Part shown: piece after piece, positions 27,142-36,426 of the stretch
How positions within the stretch are numbered: the stretch's first letter is position 1
Layout of the letters: each line of letters begins with the position of its first letter
Assembly: GCA_012031265.1 (NCBI GenBank)
Contig: JAAUTY010000035.1
Coordinates: 1-46,128, forward strand
From: Spirulinaceae cyanobacterium SM2_1_0
Lineage (GTDB): Bacteria > Cyanobacteriota > Cyanobacteriia > Cyanobacteriales > Spirulinaceae
DNA: 46,128 bases
Direction of reading: 5' to 3'
Program-made: the position numbers and the translations under genes
Notes under the pieces: generated by a model
What the model was told of the DNA's origin: nothing
The model's database searches: none
What the model saw: only the letters and a program-made list of their open reading frames with translations

Positions 27142-28494
27142 ATGAAAGACACTGCCATCAGCCCGCAAACCAACTTGTCCAATGCCCCGGCCGACGAGGA
27201 AGAATTGTCGGCACTGCACATTTGGGGCGGTCATCCGCTCAGCGGCGAAGTGACCATCAGTGGGGCAAAAAATTCGGCATTGGCGCTGATGGCGGGGGCG
27301 ATCCTCTGTCCGCAGCAGTGTCGCCTGCGCAATCTGCCCGACCTGGTGGATATTCAGCGCATGGGTGACGTGCTGAAAGCACTCGGCGTCAAGTTGCACT
27401 GCGAGGCGGCTGCCCTGACCCTAGACGCCAGCAGCCTGAGCACGTCGAAAGCGCCCTACGACTTGGTTTCGCAACTGCGAGCCAGCTTCTTTGTCATTGG
27501 CCCGCTGCTAGCGCGGCAGGGCGTGGCACGGGTGCCGCTGCCGGGGGGCTGTGCGATCGGGGCGCGGCCGGTGGATTTGCACGTGCGAGGTTTGCAGGCA
27601 CTAGGGGCGGAGGTACGGATCGAGCACGGCATCGTTCATGCCGATGTCAAGGGCCGCGACGGTCGCCTGCGTGGGGCAAAAATCTATCTCGATTACCCCA
27701 GTGTCGGCGCGACCGAGACGCTGATGATGGCGGCGACGCTGGCCGATGGCGAGACGATCATCGAAAATGCCGCCCAGGAGCCAGAGGTTGCTGACCTCGC
27801 CAACTTCTGCCGCGCAATGGGTGCAAAAATTCGCGGCGCGGGCACGAATACCATCGTCGTCGTCGGGGTTCCCAGCCTGCATACGGCTGACTACAGCATC
27901 ATCCCTGACCGCATTGAAGCGGGGACATTTCTGGTCGCAAGCGCGATCGCCCGCTCCGAGCTGGTGCTGTCCCCAGTGATCCCCGATCACCTGACGCCCA
28001 CGCTCGCCAAACTGCGCGAGATGGGCATTAAGATCGTCGCCGAAGGCCCCCAGCGCTTGCGGGCCATCCCTGGTGAGCTGCGGGCAACCGACATCGAAAC
28101 ACTCCCCTATCCGGGCTTCCCCACGGATATGCAGGCACAGTTCATGGCGCTGATGGCGATCAGTGAAGGGGTCGGCACGATCACCGAAACTGTTTTTGAA
28201 AATCGGCTGCGTCATGTCGCTGAATTGACCCGGATGGGCGCAGATATCCGGCTCAAAGGTCAAAATGCGATCGTGCGTGGCGTGCCCGTCCTGTCGGGTG
28301 CGCCGGTGCTCGCCACCGACCTGCGGGCTTCCGCGGCCCTGGTGCTCGCGGGTCTCGCCGCCGAGGGCAAAACTGTGGTCAAAGGTTTGCACCACCTCGA
28401 TCGCGGCTACGACAAGCTGGATGTCAAGCTGCGGCAACTCGGCGCACAACTGGAGCGCGTCACGCCTACAGCGGCTAACCCGGTGACGGTTTAG
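27142..28494 (+). CDS. murA: UDP-N-acetylglucosamine 1-carboxyvinyltransferase
   Basis: MurA performs the first committed step of peptidoglycan synthesis, adding enolpyruvate to UDP-GlcNAc. The 450-residue EPSP-synthase fold protein starts at 27142 (MKDTAISPQ), preferred over a longer frame at 27103. [16 protein letters not shown] carries the conserved lysine and asparagine. [15 protein letters not shown] holds the catalytic cysteine, so this is the fosfomycin-sensitive type. [13 protein letters not shown] and HLDRGYDKL complete the signature. It is divergent from glyA. Confidence 0.95.
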   Translation: MKDTAISPQTNLSNAPADEEELSALHIWGGHPLSGEVTISGAKNSALALMAGAILCPQQCRLRNLPDLVDIQRMGDVLKALGVKLHCEAAALTLDASSLSTSKAPYDLVSQLRASFFVIGPLLARQGVARVPLPGGCAIGARPVDLHVRGLQALGAEVRIEHGIVHADVKGRDGRLRGAKIYLDYPSVGATETLMMAATLADGETIIENAAQEPEVADLANFCRAMGAKIRGAGTNTIVVVGVPSLHTADYSIIPDRIEAGTFLVASAIARSELVLSPVIPDHLTPTLAKLREMGIKIVAEGPQRLRAIPGELRATDIETLPYPGFPTDMQAQFMALMAISEGVGTITETVFENRLRHVAELTRMGADIRLKGQNAIVRGVPVLSGAPVLATDLRASAALVLAGLAAEGKTVVKGLHHLDRGYDKLDVKLRQLGAQLERVTPTAANPVTV

Positions 28495-28560
28495 CGATCG
28501 CTGAGCATCCTCTACCGTTGGCGTTGGTCAGAAGGCGTTGCTGGATCAAGGGATGTTGCG

Positions 28561-28659
28561 GGCTGGCACGGGCGCATCTCAGAAACGGAACGCCTGAACC
28601 AAGTACCAGATTGAGTGCGGTAACATAACCACGGACTTGAAGTAGTGCCCGTGCCAGCC
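28561..28659. repeat. 13-bp perfect inverted repeat spanning 99 bases
   Basis: GGCTGGCACGGGC at 28561-28573 and GCCCGTGCCAGCC at 28647-28659 are exact reverse complements. They lie in the 250-bp gap between the convergent ends of murA and the deacetylase-family gene. The loop of about 73 bases is too long for a simple terminator. A frame on the minus strand covers the element, but I do not recognise it. Confidence 0.6.
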
Positions 28660-28744
28660 AGGAGTGACCGCGTGCCGCACTGCCCATTAACGCTACTCGA
28701 ACCAACCACTTCGCCCGCAGCGCTTCACCCTGACCCAACCAGCC

Positions 28745-29671
28745 TCAAACATAGACGTGCCAGTCGATACAGCCCTCGATCGTCGCCATCACCGACTGCG
28801 CTAGCGCCTCGAGGTGGTAGCCGCCCTCGAGGCCGAAGAGCGTGCGATGGGTGAGGCTCAGGATCTGTTCTGTGAAAAAACGATAGTCTTCGGGATGCAG
28901 ATTGATGCCCGCGAGCGGATCGGCTTGGTTGGCGTCGTAGCCCGCACTGACGATCAGCAGGTCAGGGTGAAATTGGCGCAGGAACGGCAGCACCTGGTCG
29001 AGGAGGGCGGGACGATAATCGTTGAAATCGCTGCCAGCGGGCAGGGGAATGTTGAGCACATTGTCATAAGCGCCGCGCTCGTGGCTTTGACCCGTGCCGG
29101 GATAACAGGGGGACTGGTGCAGCGAGCAGTAGGCGATCTGGGGATTGTTCTCGACGCTGTACTGGCTGCCGTTGCCGTGATGCACGTCCCAGTCGAAGAT
29201 GGCGACGCGCTCGACCGTGGGCTGGACAAGGGCGTAGTGAGCGGCGATCGCCGCATTTGAAAACAGGCAAAACCCCATACCGCTGTGGGACTCGGCATGA
29301 TGCCCAGGTGGCCGCGCTAGCACAAAAGCCGGTTCCTGGGTGGCGATGATCCGGTCGATGCCGTCCAACCAAGCCGCGACCGCGAGCTGGGCCACTTCAT
29401 AGCTGCGTACTGAGACTACCGTATCGGGATCCAGCATTCCGCCGCCCTGTTTCGCTAGGTCGCGCACGCGCTCGATGTAGTCGCGGCGATGGACTGTTTC
29501 AAGCCAGGGCTGCACGTCGCGCTGGTCATTGGGTTGTTGCCAGTCCAGTTGGTTGCTCCAGGGAGCGACTTGCAAGGCGTTGACCACGGCGCTCAGCCGT
29601 TCGGGCCGCTCGGGATGAAAACGACCGGTGTGGTGTTTGAGAAAACGCTCAGAGTAAATGATTGGCAACAT
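28745..29671 (-). CDS. histone deacetylase/AcuC family metal-dependent amidohydrolase
   Basis: The 308-residue protein has the arginase-deacetylase fold. HTGRFHPERPERL lies at the N-terminus, RPPGHHAES holds the paired active-site histidines, and FDWDVHHGNG the first zinc ligands (Asp and His). SAGYDANQADPLAG carries the last aspartate, and GLEGGYHLEAL closes the site. Bacterial members act on acetylpolyamines, acetoin-related or acyl-lysine substrates; which one cannot be read here. Start chosen at the ATG at 29671 (MLPIIYSERFLK), because the upstream 16 residues are not conserved. Confidence 0.9.
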   Translation of the reverse strand: MLPIIYSERFLKHHTGRFHPERPERLSAVVNALQVAPWSNQLDWQQPNDQRDVQPWLETVHRRDYIERVRDLAKQGGGMLDPDTVVSVRSYEVAQLAVAAWLDGIDRIIATQEPAFVLARPPGHHAESHSGMGFCLFSNAAIAAHYALVQPTVERVAIFDWDVHHGNGSQYSVENNPQIAYCSLHQSPCYPGTGQSHERGAYDNVLNIPLPAGSDFNDYRPALLDQVLPFLRQFHPDLLIVSAGYDANQADPLAGINLHPEDYRFFTEQILSLTHRTLFGLEGGYHLEALAQSVMATIEGCIDWHVYV

Positions 29672-30184
29672 TGTGCAGTCAGGGCAACAGCAAGGGTCAA
29701 CAGTCCAAGTGCCCGTCAATGCTAAGGCAAGGATCGGAGTTGGACAAGGGCACAGACTATTCTCATTGTGGCCCGTGCCGGCGTGCTAGGGACGGTTCGT
29801 GTCGCTCGCTGAGCAGATTGTTGCGGGCGTCAAGGCGTCGGAGACAGTTTGCCCGGTGGTCACCGCCAAAGCCCGGAGACAGCACCGCCAAAGTGGGGAA
29901 AGTGGCCGGTGCTCGGAACTGGCGTTCATAGGCTAGGGGTCTAAAACCTGGAGGCGCACAAGCCATGGGGGGTCAGTGGTCTCGGTGTCATGACACTCGG
30001 TAATGGTGGTCACAGTTGGGGGCGATCGCGATCGACTCGCCCACCCAGCGAGCATCACTCCGGCTGTCGATAAGACTCACGCAGGTCACCGTTGTGCGAT
30101 CGCCGCTTTTTCATCCAGAAACAGCGACAGTGGAACTGTCAAGCCATACAGGTTTCCCCATCACCCTTACGCGTCGAGAGAGCC
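29672..30184. other. intergenic region between the deacetylase and a small membrane-protein gene
   Basis: About 510 bases. No frame looks like a real gene. HIP1-type sequences occur (for example near 30020-30030). No tRNA or clear terminator was seen. The region may hold the promoters of both divergent flanking genes. Confidence 0.45.
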
Positions 30185-30337
30185 ATGATGCAGGTAAAGT
30201 TGCAAAAAATCATCTTTCGCCTCACCCTCTGGCTGTTGATGGAGGTCGTGTTGAGCTACCTCGGACTCGACAACATGGCGGACTACAGCGAATTTTGCTT
30301 TGAGCGTTATCGTACCACGGTCTGCCAGGTACGCTAA
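30185..30337 (+). CDS. small conserved membrane-associated cyanobacterial protein
   Basis: This 50-residue protein starts at the ATG at 30185 (or 30188). The middle is a hydrophobic helix (IIFRLTLWLLMEVVLSYLG), followed by LDNMADYSEFCFER. A leucine-rich helix plus a GLDxxADYSEF block recurs, from memory, in small hypothetical proteins of cyanobacteria. No function is known. It is followed by 138 bases and then the antiporter gene in the same direction. Confidence 0.55.
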   Translation: MMQVKLQKIIFRLTLWLLMEVVLSYLGLDNMADYSEFCFERYRTTVCQVR

Positions 30338-30475
30338 ACTCGCGCCGCCGTCGGCTCATCACCGTAGTATGGTTGAGAAGAATATCGCGCCGTTGCTATC
30401 CGTTGAAGGTCTTGAATGAAGGCTTTGAACGCTCAGTGCTGAGGCGGCCCGCGGTTTGAAGGGAGCGTCCCCACC

Positions 30476-32467
30476 TTGCCTACGCTGCAATTGGCTCTGA
30501 TCGCGCTGCTGCTCGTGGCTTGTGGTGCCGCGATCGCCCAGCACCGCTGGCCTTTTGTCGGTTGGCTGCTCAGTACCTTGCTCGGCGCAAGCTTGCACCT
30601 CCTCGCGCCTACGGTTGAGCCACTGCTACCGGCTCCCGATCTGGCTTATTTTGCGGGGTTACCGCCGCTCCTGTTCGCCAGCGCCTGGCAACTGAATGGT
30701 CGCTTAGCCCGGACACAACTGAGTCTCGTCCTGTTGCTGGCGACTGTGGGCGTGGCGCTGAGCAGCGCGGCGATCGCTAGTGCCGTCGCGTATCTATCCC
30801 CCCTCGCGCTCACCGACGGCCTATGGCTCGGTGCGGCGCTCGCCGCGATCAGCCCTGGGTTCATCCGGCCGCTGCTGCTGGCGTCGGGAGTGCCACGCTA
30901 CTTGTCGGCGCTGCTCACCGCTGAGGGAGCACTCAGTCAGCTCGTGGCGGCGGCTGGTTTCAGCGCGATCGCCACCCTCATCACACCGGATCGCCCGGAG
31001 CTGACCGCCTGGCCACTGCTAGTCCGGACGTTGGCGACGACGGGATTGGGCGGGATGCTCATTGGCGTCGGTAGCGGTTTGCTGCTCTATTCCGGCCTGC
31101 GCGCTGCCAAGCAACAGCCGTATATCCAAGTCACACTGAGCTTAGCGGTTGTCTGGCTGGTATTTGGTCTCGCTGCGAGCTTACAGGTTTCGGGGGCGAT
31201 CGCGGTCGTGCTCCTGGGTCTCGTCACCAGTTGGCTAGCCACCGCTGGCCTCAGCCCCAGTAATCGCGAGCTGCTGGCTCAGCTCTGGGCCTACCTCGAC
31301 TACAGCATTGGTGCGCTGGCTTGCCTGTTTGCGGGTTGGGCGGCGGCGGCTCAGTTCCAGAGTCTTGACGCCGGCCTGACCTTTGTTTGGCTGCTGTTGT
31401 TGGTGGTCGGGGCCGGGGCGATCGCCCGTCTCCTCGCCACCTACCTCCTCGTGCCGCTAGTGAACAGCCTGCGCCAAGTCACGCCGCTCGACTGGCGGGT
31501 GCAGACACTACTTTGGGCGGGTGGTACGCGCAGCCCGGTTGCCTTGGTGCTGCTGCTGAGCTTGGAGTCAGTCGGTGAACCGTCGCGCAACCTTTTATTA
31601 GCTGTGGCGCTGGCGGTTCTGTTGCTGACAACAGCCTTGTCGCGGGCGAGTCTGGGCAATCTGGCTCGCTATCTGGAGTTGACGCCGCCCTCGCTCGCCG
31701 CGCGTGTTGAGCGCCTACAAGCACAACTGACAGCGAAGCGGGAAGCGCTGCGCCAGTTCAGTGATTTGGAACGCTTCAAGCCGTGGACAGGAACAGTGGT
31801 GGATGCGATCGCCCAAGACTACACCGAAGCTATTTACCACACCGAGCAGAGCCTCACCAGCATCTGGGTCGATCGTCGCTTGCCGGCCTACGACCTGCGG
31901 CAGGTGCTCTGGCTGCAAGCCTTGAGCATTGAAATGATGGGCTATCGCTACCTCTATGATCGCGGCTTGCTCAGCGAACCGGTGCTGGCAAAACTGGAAC
32001 TGCGAGTGACCCTCCGGCGCGATGCGGTGTTGTTGGACTTCATGCCGCCGCCCTTTTTCACCTTGCGGACACAGAGTTGGCAACTGGGGTTGGCTCAGTG
32101 GCTGCGGGCATCGCGTTGGGAGCGCCGCGCTCGCCAACAAGCGACATTGACGAAGTATGAAGCGGATGCCGCGATCGCCTGTGTCTGCGCGCAAGTCGCG
32201 CAGACCTTACAGCGCTCGATCGAGGATAAAACGATTGGTGCGGCGATCGCCCAGGAGTGTGCAGCCGCCTATCGCGAGGACAGCCAAGTCGCGAACCGCA
32301 ATCTTGCCGCCGCCGCCAGCCAAGATCCGGCCCAAGTCAGCCGTCACCAGCGGCAGATCGTGCAGCGGGTCGCCGCTCTGGGCGAACAGGATGCTTTGGA
32401 ACAACTAGTTCGCGATGGCACGCTCAGTGCCGACCTCGCGCGTGCCCTGCGCACTTGGACATTCTGA
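30476..32467 (+). CDS. CPA1-like cation:proton antiporter homologue with replaced ion-site residues
   Basis: This 663-residue protein has about twelve membrane helices in the first 400 residues and a soluble C-terminal domain (about 420-663). Normal CPA1 exchangers have TDPVA-like and GESLLND-like motifs whose aspartates bind the ion. Here the aligned segments are GAALAAISPGFIRPLL and TAEGALSQLVAAAG, so the TD and ND pairs are IS and SQ. The rest of the fold, including GGTRSPVALVLLLSLES, is kept. It may be a regulatory or non-transporting homologue, or may move other substrates. A TTG at 30476 is the only suitable start. The protein is long and intact, so decay seems less likely than altered function. 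Confidence 0.75.
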   Translation: MPTLQLALIALLLVACGAAIAQHRWPFVGWLLSTLLGASLHLLAPTVEPLLPAPDLAYFAGLPPLLFASAWQLNGRLARTQLSLVLLLATVGVALSSAAIASAVAYLSPLALTDGLWLGAALAAISPGFIRPLLLASGVPRYLSALLTAEGALSQLVAAAGFSAIATLITPDRPELTAWPLLVRTLATTGLGGMLIGVGSGLLLYSGLRAAKQQPYIQVTLSLAVVWLVFGLAASLQVSGAIAVVLLGLVTSWLATAGLSPSNRELLAQLWAYLDYSIGALACLFAGWAAAAQFQSLDAGLTFVWLLLLVVGAGAIARLLATYLLVPLVNSLRQVTPLDWRVQTLLWAGGTRSPVALVLLLSLESVGEPSRNLLLAVALAVLLLTTALSRASLGNLARYLELTPPSLAARVERLQAQLTAKREALRQFSDLERFKPWTGTVVDAIAQDYTEAIYHTEQSLTSIWVDRRLPAYDLRQVLWLQALSIEMMGYRYLYDRGLLSEPVLAKLELRVTLRRDAVLLDFMPPPFFTLRTQSWQLGLAQWLRASRWERRARQQATLTKYEADAAIACVCAQVAQTLQRSIEDKTIGAAIAQECAAAYREDSQVANRNLAAAASQDPAQVSRHQRQIVQRVAALGEQDALEQLVRDGTLSADLARALRTWTF

Positions 32468-32472
32468 AAATC

Positions 32473-32901
32473 TCAGTCCATTTCCGTCGCCTCGTCACCC
32501 GCTTCAACGGTGTGCAGAGTACGCTGGCTCTTTGCCAAGTCATCGCGATCGGGGAAGCGCGATCGCCGCACAATGCGACCCAGATAGTTGGGGTCGATGT
32601 CGCCGATCCGAATGCGGATCTGCGGCCCCGATTCGCCAAACCGCAGAATCGTCCCGTCCTTGACCCACAATTGCTTCACAGACTGACCATTGACATAGGT
32701 GCCATTAGCCCCGAAGTTCACCAGCTCCCAACCCTCAGATTGACTGCGGATTTCGGCATGGCGGCGTGACACGACAGCGCTGTACAACACCACATCGTTC
32801 TGGCTGCTGCGACCAATGCTGATCGCCGACTCAGAATCAAACGTCCAGCTCTGAACCGGTGTAGCTTGGCTCGGATGCAAAAGAGTGAGTGCGATCGCCA
32901 C
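32473..32901 (-). CDS. FHA-domain protein
   Basis: This 142-residue protein is built around one forkhead-associated domain: IGRSSQNDVVL, SRRHAEIR with the phosphothreonine-binding arginine and histidine, and GTYVNGQSV. FHA domains bind phosphothreonine peptides made by Ser/Thr kinases. The kinase-WD40 gene at 43684 is a possible partner, though not a neighbour. A basic tail (GRIVRRSRFPDRDD) follows the domain. Its 3' end is 5 bp from the convergent antiporter stop. Confidence 0.88.
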   Translation of the reverse strand: MAIALTLLHPSQATPVQSWTFDSESAISIGRSSQNDVVLYSAVVSRRHAEIRSQSEGWELVNFGANGTYVNGQSVKQLWVKDGTILRFGESGPQIRIRIGDIDPNYLGRIVRRSRFPDRDDLAKSQRTLHTVEAGDEATEMD

Positions 32902-33318
32902 GGTAATTGTGAGACAAATTCGACTGGATAAAGGAGTGTGAATCAGGGTCGCAGTTCAGAACCGCCACTGCTTCTAGGGATAAACGAGTTAATCCTAGCC
33001 TAAATTCTAGGCGATTGCTGTCGCGATCGCCCCAGGCTTTCACCCGCGCCAGTGACCCATATCCCGGAGTCATAGTTCTCACTCACCCCGATCAGCGATG
33101 GGGAGCCACAGCACTAAACTGCGACTCCCCACCAAGCCTTGGAGCAGAGATTGATCATTGGGTGTGACCAGACCGACCCGCGCCAACCGCTAGACGGACT
33201 CGGGTACTAAATCCAGATCATGAACCCCAAAAATTGCCACATCGGGAGGGTTTCAAACCCTCCCCTACCGTGTGTTTCATTTTTGGGGCAAAAAATTCAG
33301 ATTGGGTATGACTCACCA
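32902..33318. other. intergenic region with nested inverted repeats
   Basis: About 417 bases between the FHA gene and a small gene, both on minus. No coding frame is supported. The main structure is the nested palindrome at 33225-33288. Confidence 0.55.
33225..33288. repeat. nested perfect inverted repeat (MITE-like or terminator)
   Basis: An outer pair CCCCAAAAAT (33225-33234) / ATTTTTGGGG (33279-33288) encloses an inner pair GGGAGGGTTT / AAACCCTCCC (33244-33264, one-base loop). Both stems are 10 bp and perfect. The inner hairpin resembles short GC palindromes that are common between cyanobacterial genes. Confidence 0.8.
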
Positions 33319-33594
33319 TTAGCGGTGATAGCGCTGCTCCAGCCAAACGCGCACCTCATGCTCTGATGCCTGCTCCAACCGCTGGCCCGTGATTGGATCG
33401 CGGACATACCAGTGGACATGACCTTGGGAATCAAGCTTCGTCCACAGACGCGGCTCGTGGCTATGACTTAGGGAGCGAACCAGCCAGCCCCAGGCTTGGG
33501 TCGTGGCTTTCCAGATTGGGTGGTTCGACAGTTGGCGATCGCGCTCAGCCTGCCGATACCATTGGCGCTCGATCGCAATGATTGCACCTCTCAT
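33319..33594 (-). CDS. small conserved cyanobacterial protein
   Basis: 91 residues when started at the ATG at 33594, which has GGAGGT six bases upstream. A GTG at 33603 would add three residues. The C-terminal half has EPRLWTKLDSQG and a conserved-looking VRVWLEQRYHR ending. From memory this ending (EVR-W-EQRYYR) is shared by a small hypothetical family of cyanobacteria. It has no signal or transmembrane segment. Function unknown. The following 200 bases up to the pentapeptide gene show no gene. Confidence 0.65.
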   Translation of the reverse strand: MRGAIIAIERQWYRQAERDRQLSNHPIWKATTQAWGWLVRSLSHSHEPRLWTKLDSQGHVHWYVRDPITGQRLEQASEHEVRVWLEQRYHR

Positions 33595-33790
33595 GACCTT
33601 CACCTCCGATATCCGATTGCCGCTTGATCAACGGCGTTGCTTACCCTCAGGCTAACAAGGCTACCGGCTCGGATCTAGCACTAATTTGCATGGCAGCCAT
33701 GAGTAACATTCATCACCGCTCGCCATAATATTGGCTGCGTAGCGCCCAGTCTGTAGCAGACCGTGCTATCACTAAAACAGTCCAATACCG

Positions 33791-34849
33791 GTGACAGTGA
33801 TGGTGGACGCAGCACACCTGGCAATAATATGGCAGGGAGTCGCCGCTTGGAATGAGTGGCGAGCACAACAGGTCAATGTGAGACCCGATCTGCAAGCGGC
33901 GAACTTGCAGCGGGCCAACCTCCAGGGTGCAAATCTCGAGCGTGCAAATCTCCAGCACGCTAATCTTCAACGGGCCAACCTCCAGAACGCTAACCTCCGA
34001 CACACCAGACTGCAAAAAGCTAACCTCCAGCGCGCCGACCTCCAAGCCGCCGACTTGCAGGGAGCCAAGCTCCGCAAAGCCAAACTTCAACGGGTCAACT
34101 TCCAACGCGCCAATCTCGATCGGGCCGATCTCCGAGCAGCGGATCTCCAAGGGGCTAATCTCCAGCGAGCCAACCTTCAAAACGCCAAACTCCAGCGTGC
34201 CAATCTGCCCCTAGCCGACCTCCAGCGCGCAAACTTGCAGCAGGTCAACCTCCGCAAAGCGAGTCTGCCGCTCTCAAATCTCCAGGGGGCGAACTTGCAG
34301 CAAGTCAACCTCCGGCAGGCAGATTTGCAAGCAGCTGATTTGCAAGAAGCGGATCTCCAGGGGACGAATTTTCAGGGCACCGATCTTCAGGACACGGACT
34401 TTCTGGGTGCGGATCTCCAGGGGGCAAAAATCAACCCTAAACGGTTGGATGGGAGATGGCGGTTGGTTTGGGAGATTGTGAATCGCGGGGCCGTGGGCAA
34501 GAATTTACGCGGGGCAAATCTCCAAGGGGCTGACCTACGGCGGGCTGACTTCCAGGGGGCCGATCTGCGCAAAGCCGATCTCCAGGTCGCCATTCTCCGG
34601 GGAACGAACCTCGAGAGCGCGAACTTGCGCAATGCCGATCTCCAGTATGCTGACCTGCGGGACGCGAATCTGCGAGGTGCCAACTTCCAGGGTGCGGATC
34701 TCCAAGGGTCTCACTTCGGGCGTAACCCTGGGCTGACTGGCGCGCAGCGCCAGAAGTTTACGGCTAGAGGGGCAGTCTTTGATGATGTGCCGACCGATTG
34801 CCCAGATCGTCCACCCACTGATGCCGCTGCCCCGGAGCCGGAAATTTAG
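33791..34849 (+). CDS. pentapeptide-repeat protein with two repeat blocks
   Basis: About 352 residues, mostly tandem A(N/D)LQxA-type pentapeptides that fold into a right-handed beta-helix. The first block runs from about residue 32 to 212. A non-repeat linker (KINPKRLDGRWRLVWEIVNRG, about 214-236) separates it from a second block to about 310. A C-terminal tail (PGLTGAQRQKFTARG then a proline-rich end) is typical of cyanobacterial members. The glutamine after each leucine is unusually constant (LQ). The start may be the GTG at 33791 or the ATG at 33800; the difference is three residues. No signal peptide is seen, so it is cytoplasmic. Partner unknown. The P-loop gene starts 8 bp downstream. 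Confidence 0.85.
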   Translation: MTVMVDAAHLAIIWQGVAAWNEWRAQQVNVRPDLQAANLQRANLQGANLERANLQHANLQRANLQNANLRHTRLQKANLQRADLQAADLQGAKLRKAKLQRVNFQRANLDRADLRAADLQGANLQRANLQNAKLQRANLPLADLQRANLQQVNLRKASLPLSNLQGANLQQVNLRQADLQAADLQEADLQGTNFQGTDLQDTDFLGADLQGAKINPKRLDGRWRLVWEIVNRGAVGKNLRGANLQGADLRRADFQGADLRKADLQVAILRGTNLESANLRNADLQYADLRDANLRGANFQGADLQGSHFGRNPGLTGAQRQKFTARGAVFDDVPTDCPDRPPTDAAAPEPEI

Positions 34850-34857
34850 CCTTGCCC

Positions 34858-35370
34858 ATGACCACGATCGCGATCACTGGGCTGCCCGGCAGCGGCAAAA
34901 CCCACCTCGCCACGGCGCTCAGCCTCGCCTTGCAAGCGCGTGGCGATGCCAGCTTGTTGTTGCACACTGACCTGCTCAAAGTAACGCTGCGCCAGTTTGA
35001 CCTCCCCCTGACCGGCCCCACTTATCGGGGCGACATCGCGGCGAAGCTGGCGGCGGTGCGTCCTTACCTCGAGGCGCAGGTGGCGAAGGCGCAACGCGAT
35101 CGCTACTATCTCGTCATCGAAGGCACCCTGGCCCTCGGCTTTCAGCCTGCCAGCGGCGGCAGTGTCTGCCTGGAGTTGCCGGCGGCGGAGCGTCAGCGCC
35201 GTATTGCCAGCAAGCCAATCGCCGCGCGGGCGAGCCTCGCGACCAGTGACCTCACCGCTTACGCGCAACTGCTCCGCCAGCAGACCCCCGTCGCCGCCCT
35301 GCGTCTTGATGCAATGCAGCCAGTCGCGGCGCAGGTGCAGGCAATCCTGAGCGCGATCGCCCCGGCGTGA
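34858..35370 (+). CDS. P-loop kinase-like ATP-binding protein
   Basis: This 170-residue protein has a Walker A GLPGSGKTHLA near its start and a likely Walker B region (YYLVIEGTLALGF). It resembles small P-loop kinases such as zeta-toxin or chloramphenicol-phosphotransferase types, but the substrate cannot be read. The lid region has arginines (AAERQRRIASKP). The ATG at 34858 is preferred over a TTG two codons earlier. It starts 8 bp after the pentapeptide gene and is likely co-transcribed with it. Confidence 0.75.
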   Translation: MTTIAITGLPGSGKTHLATALSLALQARGDASLLLHTDLLKVTLRQFDLPLTGPTYRGDIAAKLAAVRPYLEAQVAKAQRDRYYLVIEGTLALGFQPASGGSVCLELPAAERQRRIASKPIAARASLATSDLTAYAQLLRQQTPVAALRLDAMQPVAAQVQAILSAIAPA

Positions 35371-35453
35371 GTAGAGTAAGCTGGGGGTTGCCTTGCCCGC
35401 CGCGAGTGATTTTGCTAGATTTATGGGCTGCCTGCCCTTTCTCACCCTGACGC

Positions 35454-36416
35454 ATGACCAAACTGCTGCGCCATTTGCCGCTCCTCGCTAGCGAATTGCT
35501 CCTGGGCACGAGCTTGGCGATCGCCTTCGCGGCCCTGAATGCCCAAGCTGCCCCTGTGGCAACGACGACCGTGACAGGGGCTAATATCGACTGGTTGCAA
35601 GCCGCTGTCCTCGGCATGGTGCAGGGGCTGACTGAATTCATCCCGATCAGCAGTACTGCTCACCTCAAGGTGGTGCCCGTGGCACTGGGCTGGGGCGATC
35701 CCGGCGTCACCTTCAGCGCCGCGATCCAACTGGGCAGCATCGCCGCTGTGCTCTGGTACTTTTGGGGCGATCTGGTGACCTTGGCGCGGGGAACGGCGAT
35801 CGCGATCGCCAAGCGTCACTGGCAAGCCGATGACCTGCGGATGTCGGCAGGGATCGCTCTGGGCACGATCCCGATTGTGGTGATTGGTCTCGCGATGAAG
35901 GCATTCATTCCCGACCTCGATAATGCGCCGATTCGCAGCTTGCCCGCGATCGCGATCGCCTCGATCGTCATGGGCATTCTCCTCGGCTTGGCGGAGAAAT
36001 TCGGCCGCCGCCAGCGGGGCTTCGAGCAACTGAGCGCCCGCGATGGCATCCTCATGGGCTTTGCTCAGGCCTTGGCGCTGATCCCCGGTGTCTCCCGCTC
36101 GGGTTCGACGATTACCGCCGGTCTGTTCATGAGCCTCGATCGCGCTACCGCCGCCCGCTTTTCGTTTCTGCTCGGCATTCCCGCCATCACGCTCGCCGGT
36201 CTGGTGCAGTTGAAGACGGATGTGATCGATGCCGGGGTGAGCGTGGCAGAATTAACGCCGTTGCTGGTTGGGATTCTCTCGGCGGCGGTTTTTTCTTACT
36301 TGGCGATCGCTTGGTTGATTCATTTTTTGCAAACTCAAAGCACCTGGGTCTTCGTCTGGTATCGCACCCTTTTCGGTCTGGCGATTTTGGCTGTACTCTC
36401 GTTTCAACAGTTGTGA
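35454..36416 (+). CDS. uppP: undecaprenyl-diphosphatase
   Basis: UppP/BacA recycles the lipid carrier by removing a phosphate from undecaprenyl pyrophosphate. The 320-residue membrane protein has VQGLTEFIPISSTAHL with its catalytic glutamate and serines, and PGVSRSGSTITAG with the catalytic arginine and serine. About eight helices are evident. The N-terminal 45 residues form a leader-like hydrophobic segment (ELLLGTSLAIAFAALNAQA) before the usual family start. The ABC-2 permease begins 10 bp after it, so the two are likely co-transcribed. Confidence 0.95.
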   Translation: MTKLLRHLPLLASELLLGTSLAIAFAALNAQAAPVATTTVTGANIDWLQAAVLGMVQGLTEFIPISSTAHLKVVPVALGWGDPGVTFSAAIQLGSIAAVLWYFWGDLVTLARGTAIAIAKRHWQADDLRMSAGIALGTIPIVVIGLAMKAFIPDLDNAPIRSLPAIAIASIVMGILLGLAEKFGRRQRGFEQLSARDGILMGFAQALALIPGVSRSGSTITAGLFMSLDRATAARFSFLLGIPAITLAGLVQLKTDVIDAGVSVAELTPLLVGILSAAVFSYLAIAWLIHFLQTQSTWVFVWYRTLFGLAILAVLSFQQL

Positions 36417-36426
36417 TCCCATCCCC

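Noticed and set aside
34000-34300. Short direct repeats resembling a CRISPR array
   Set aside because: They are the codon-level repeats of the pentapeptide protein. Spacing is 15 bases, and the frame stays open.
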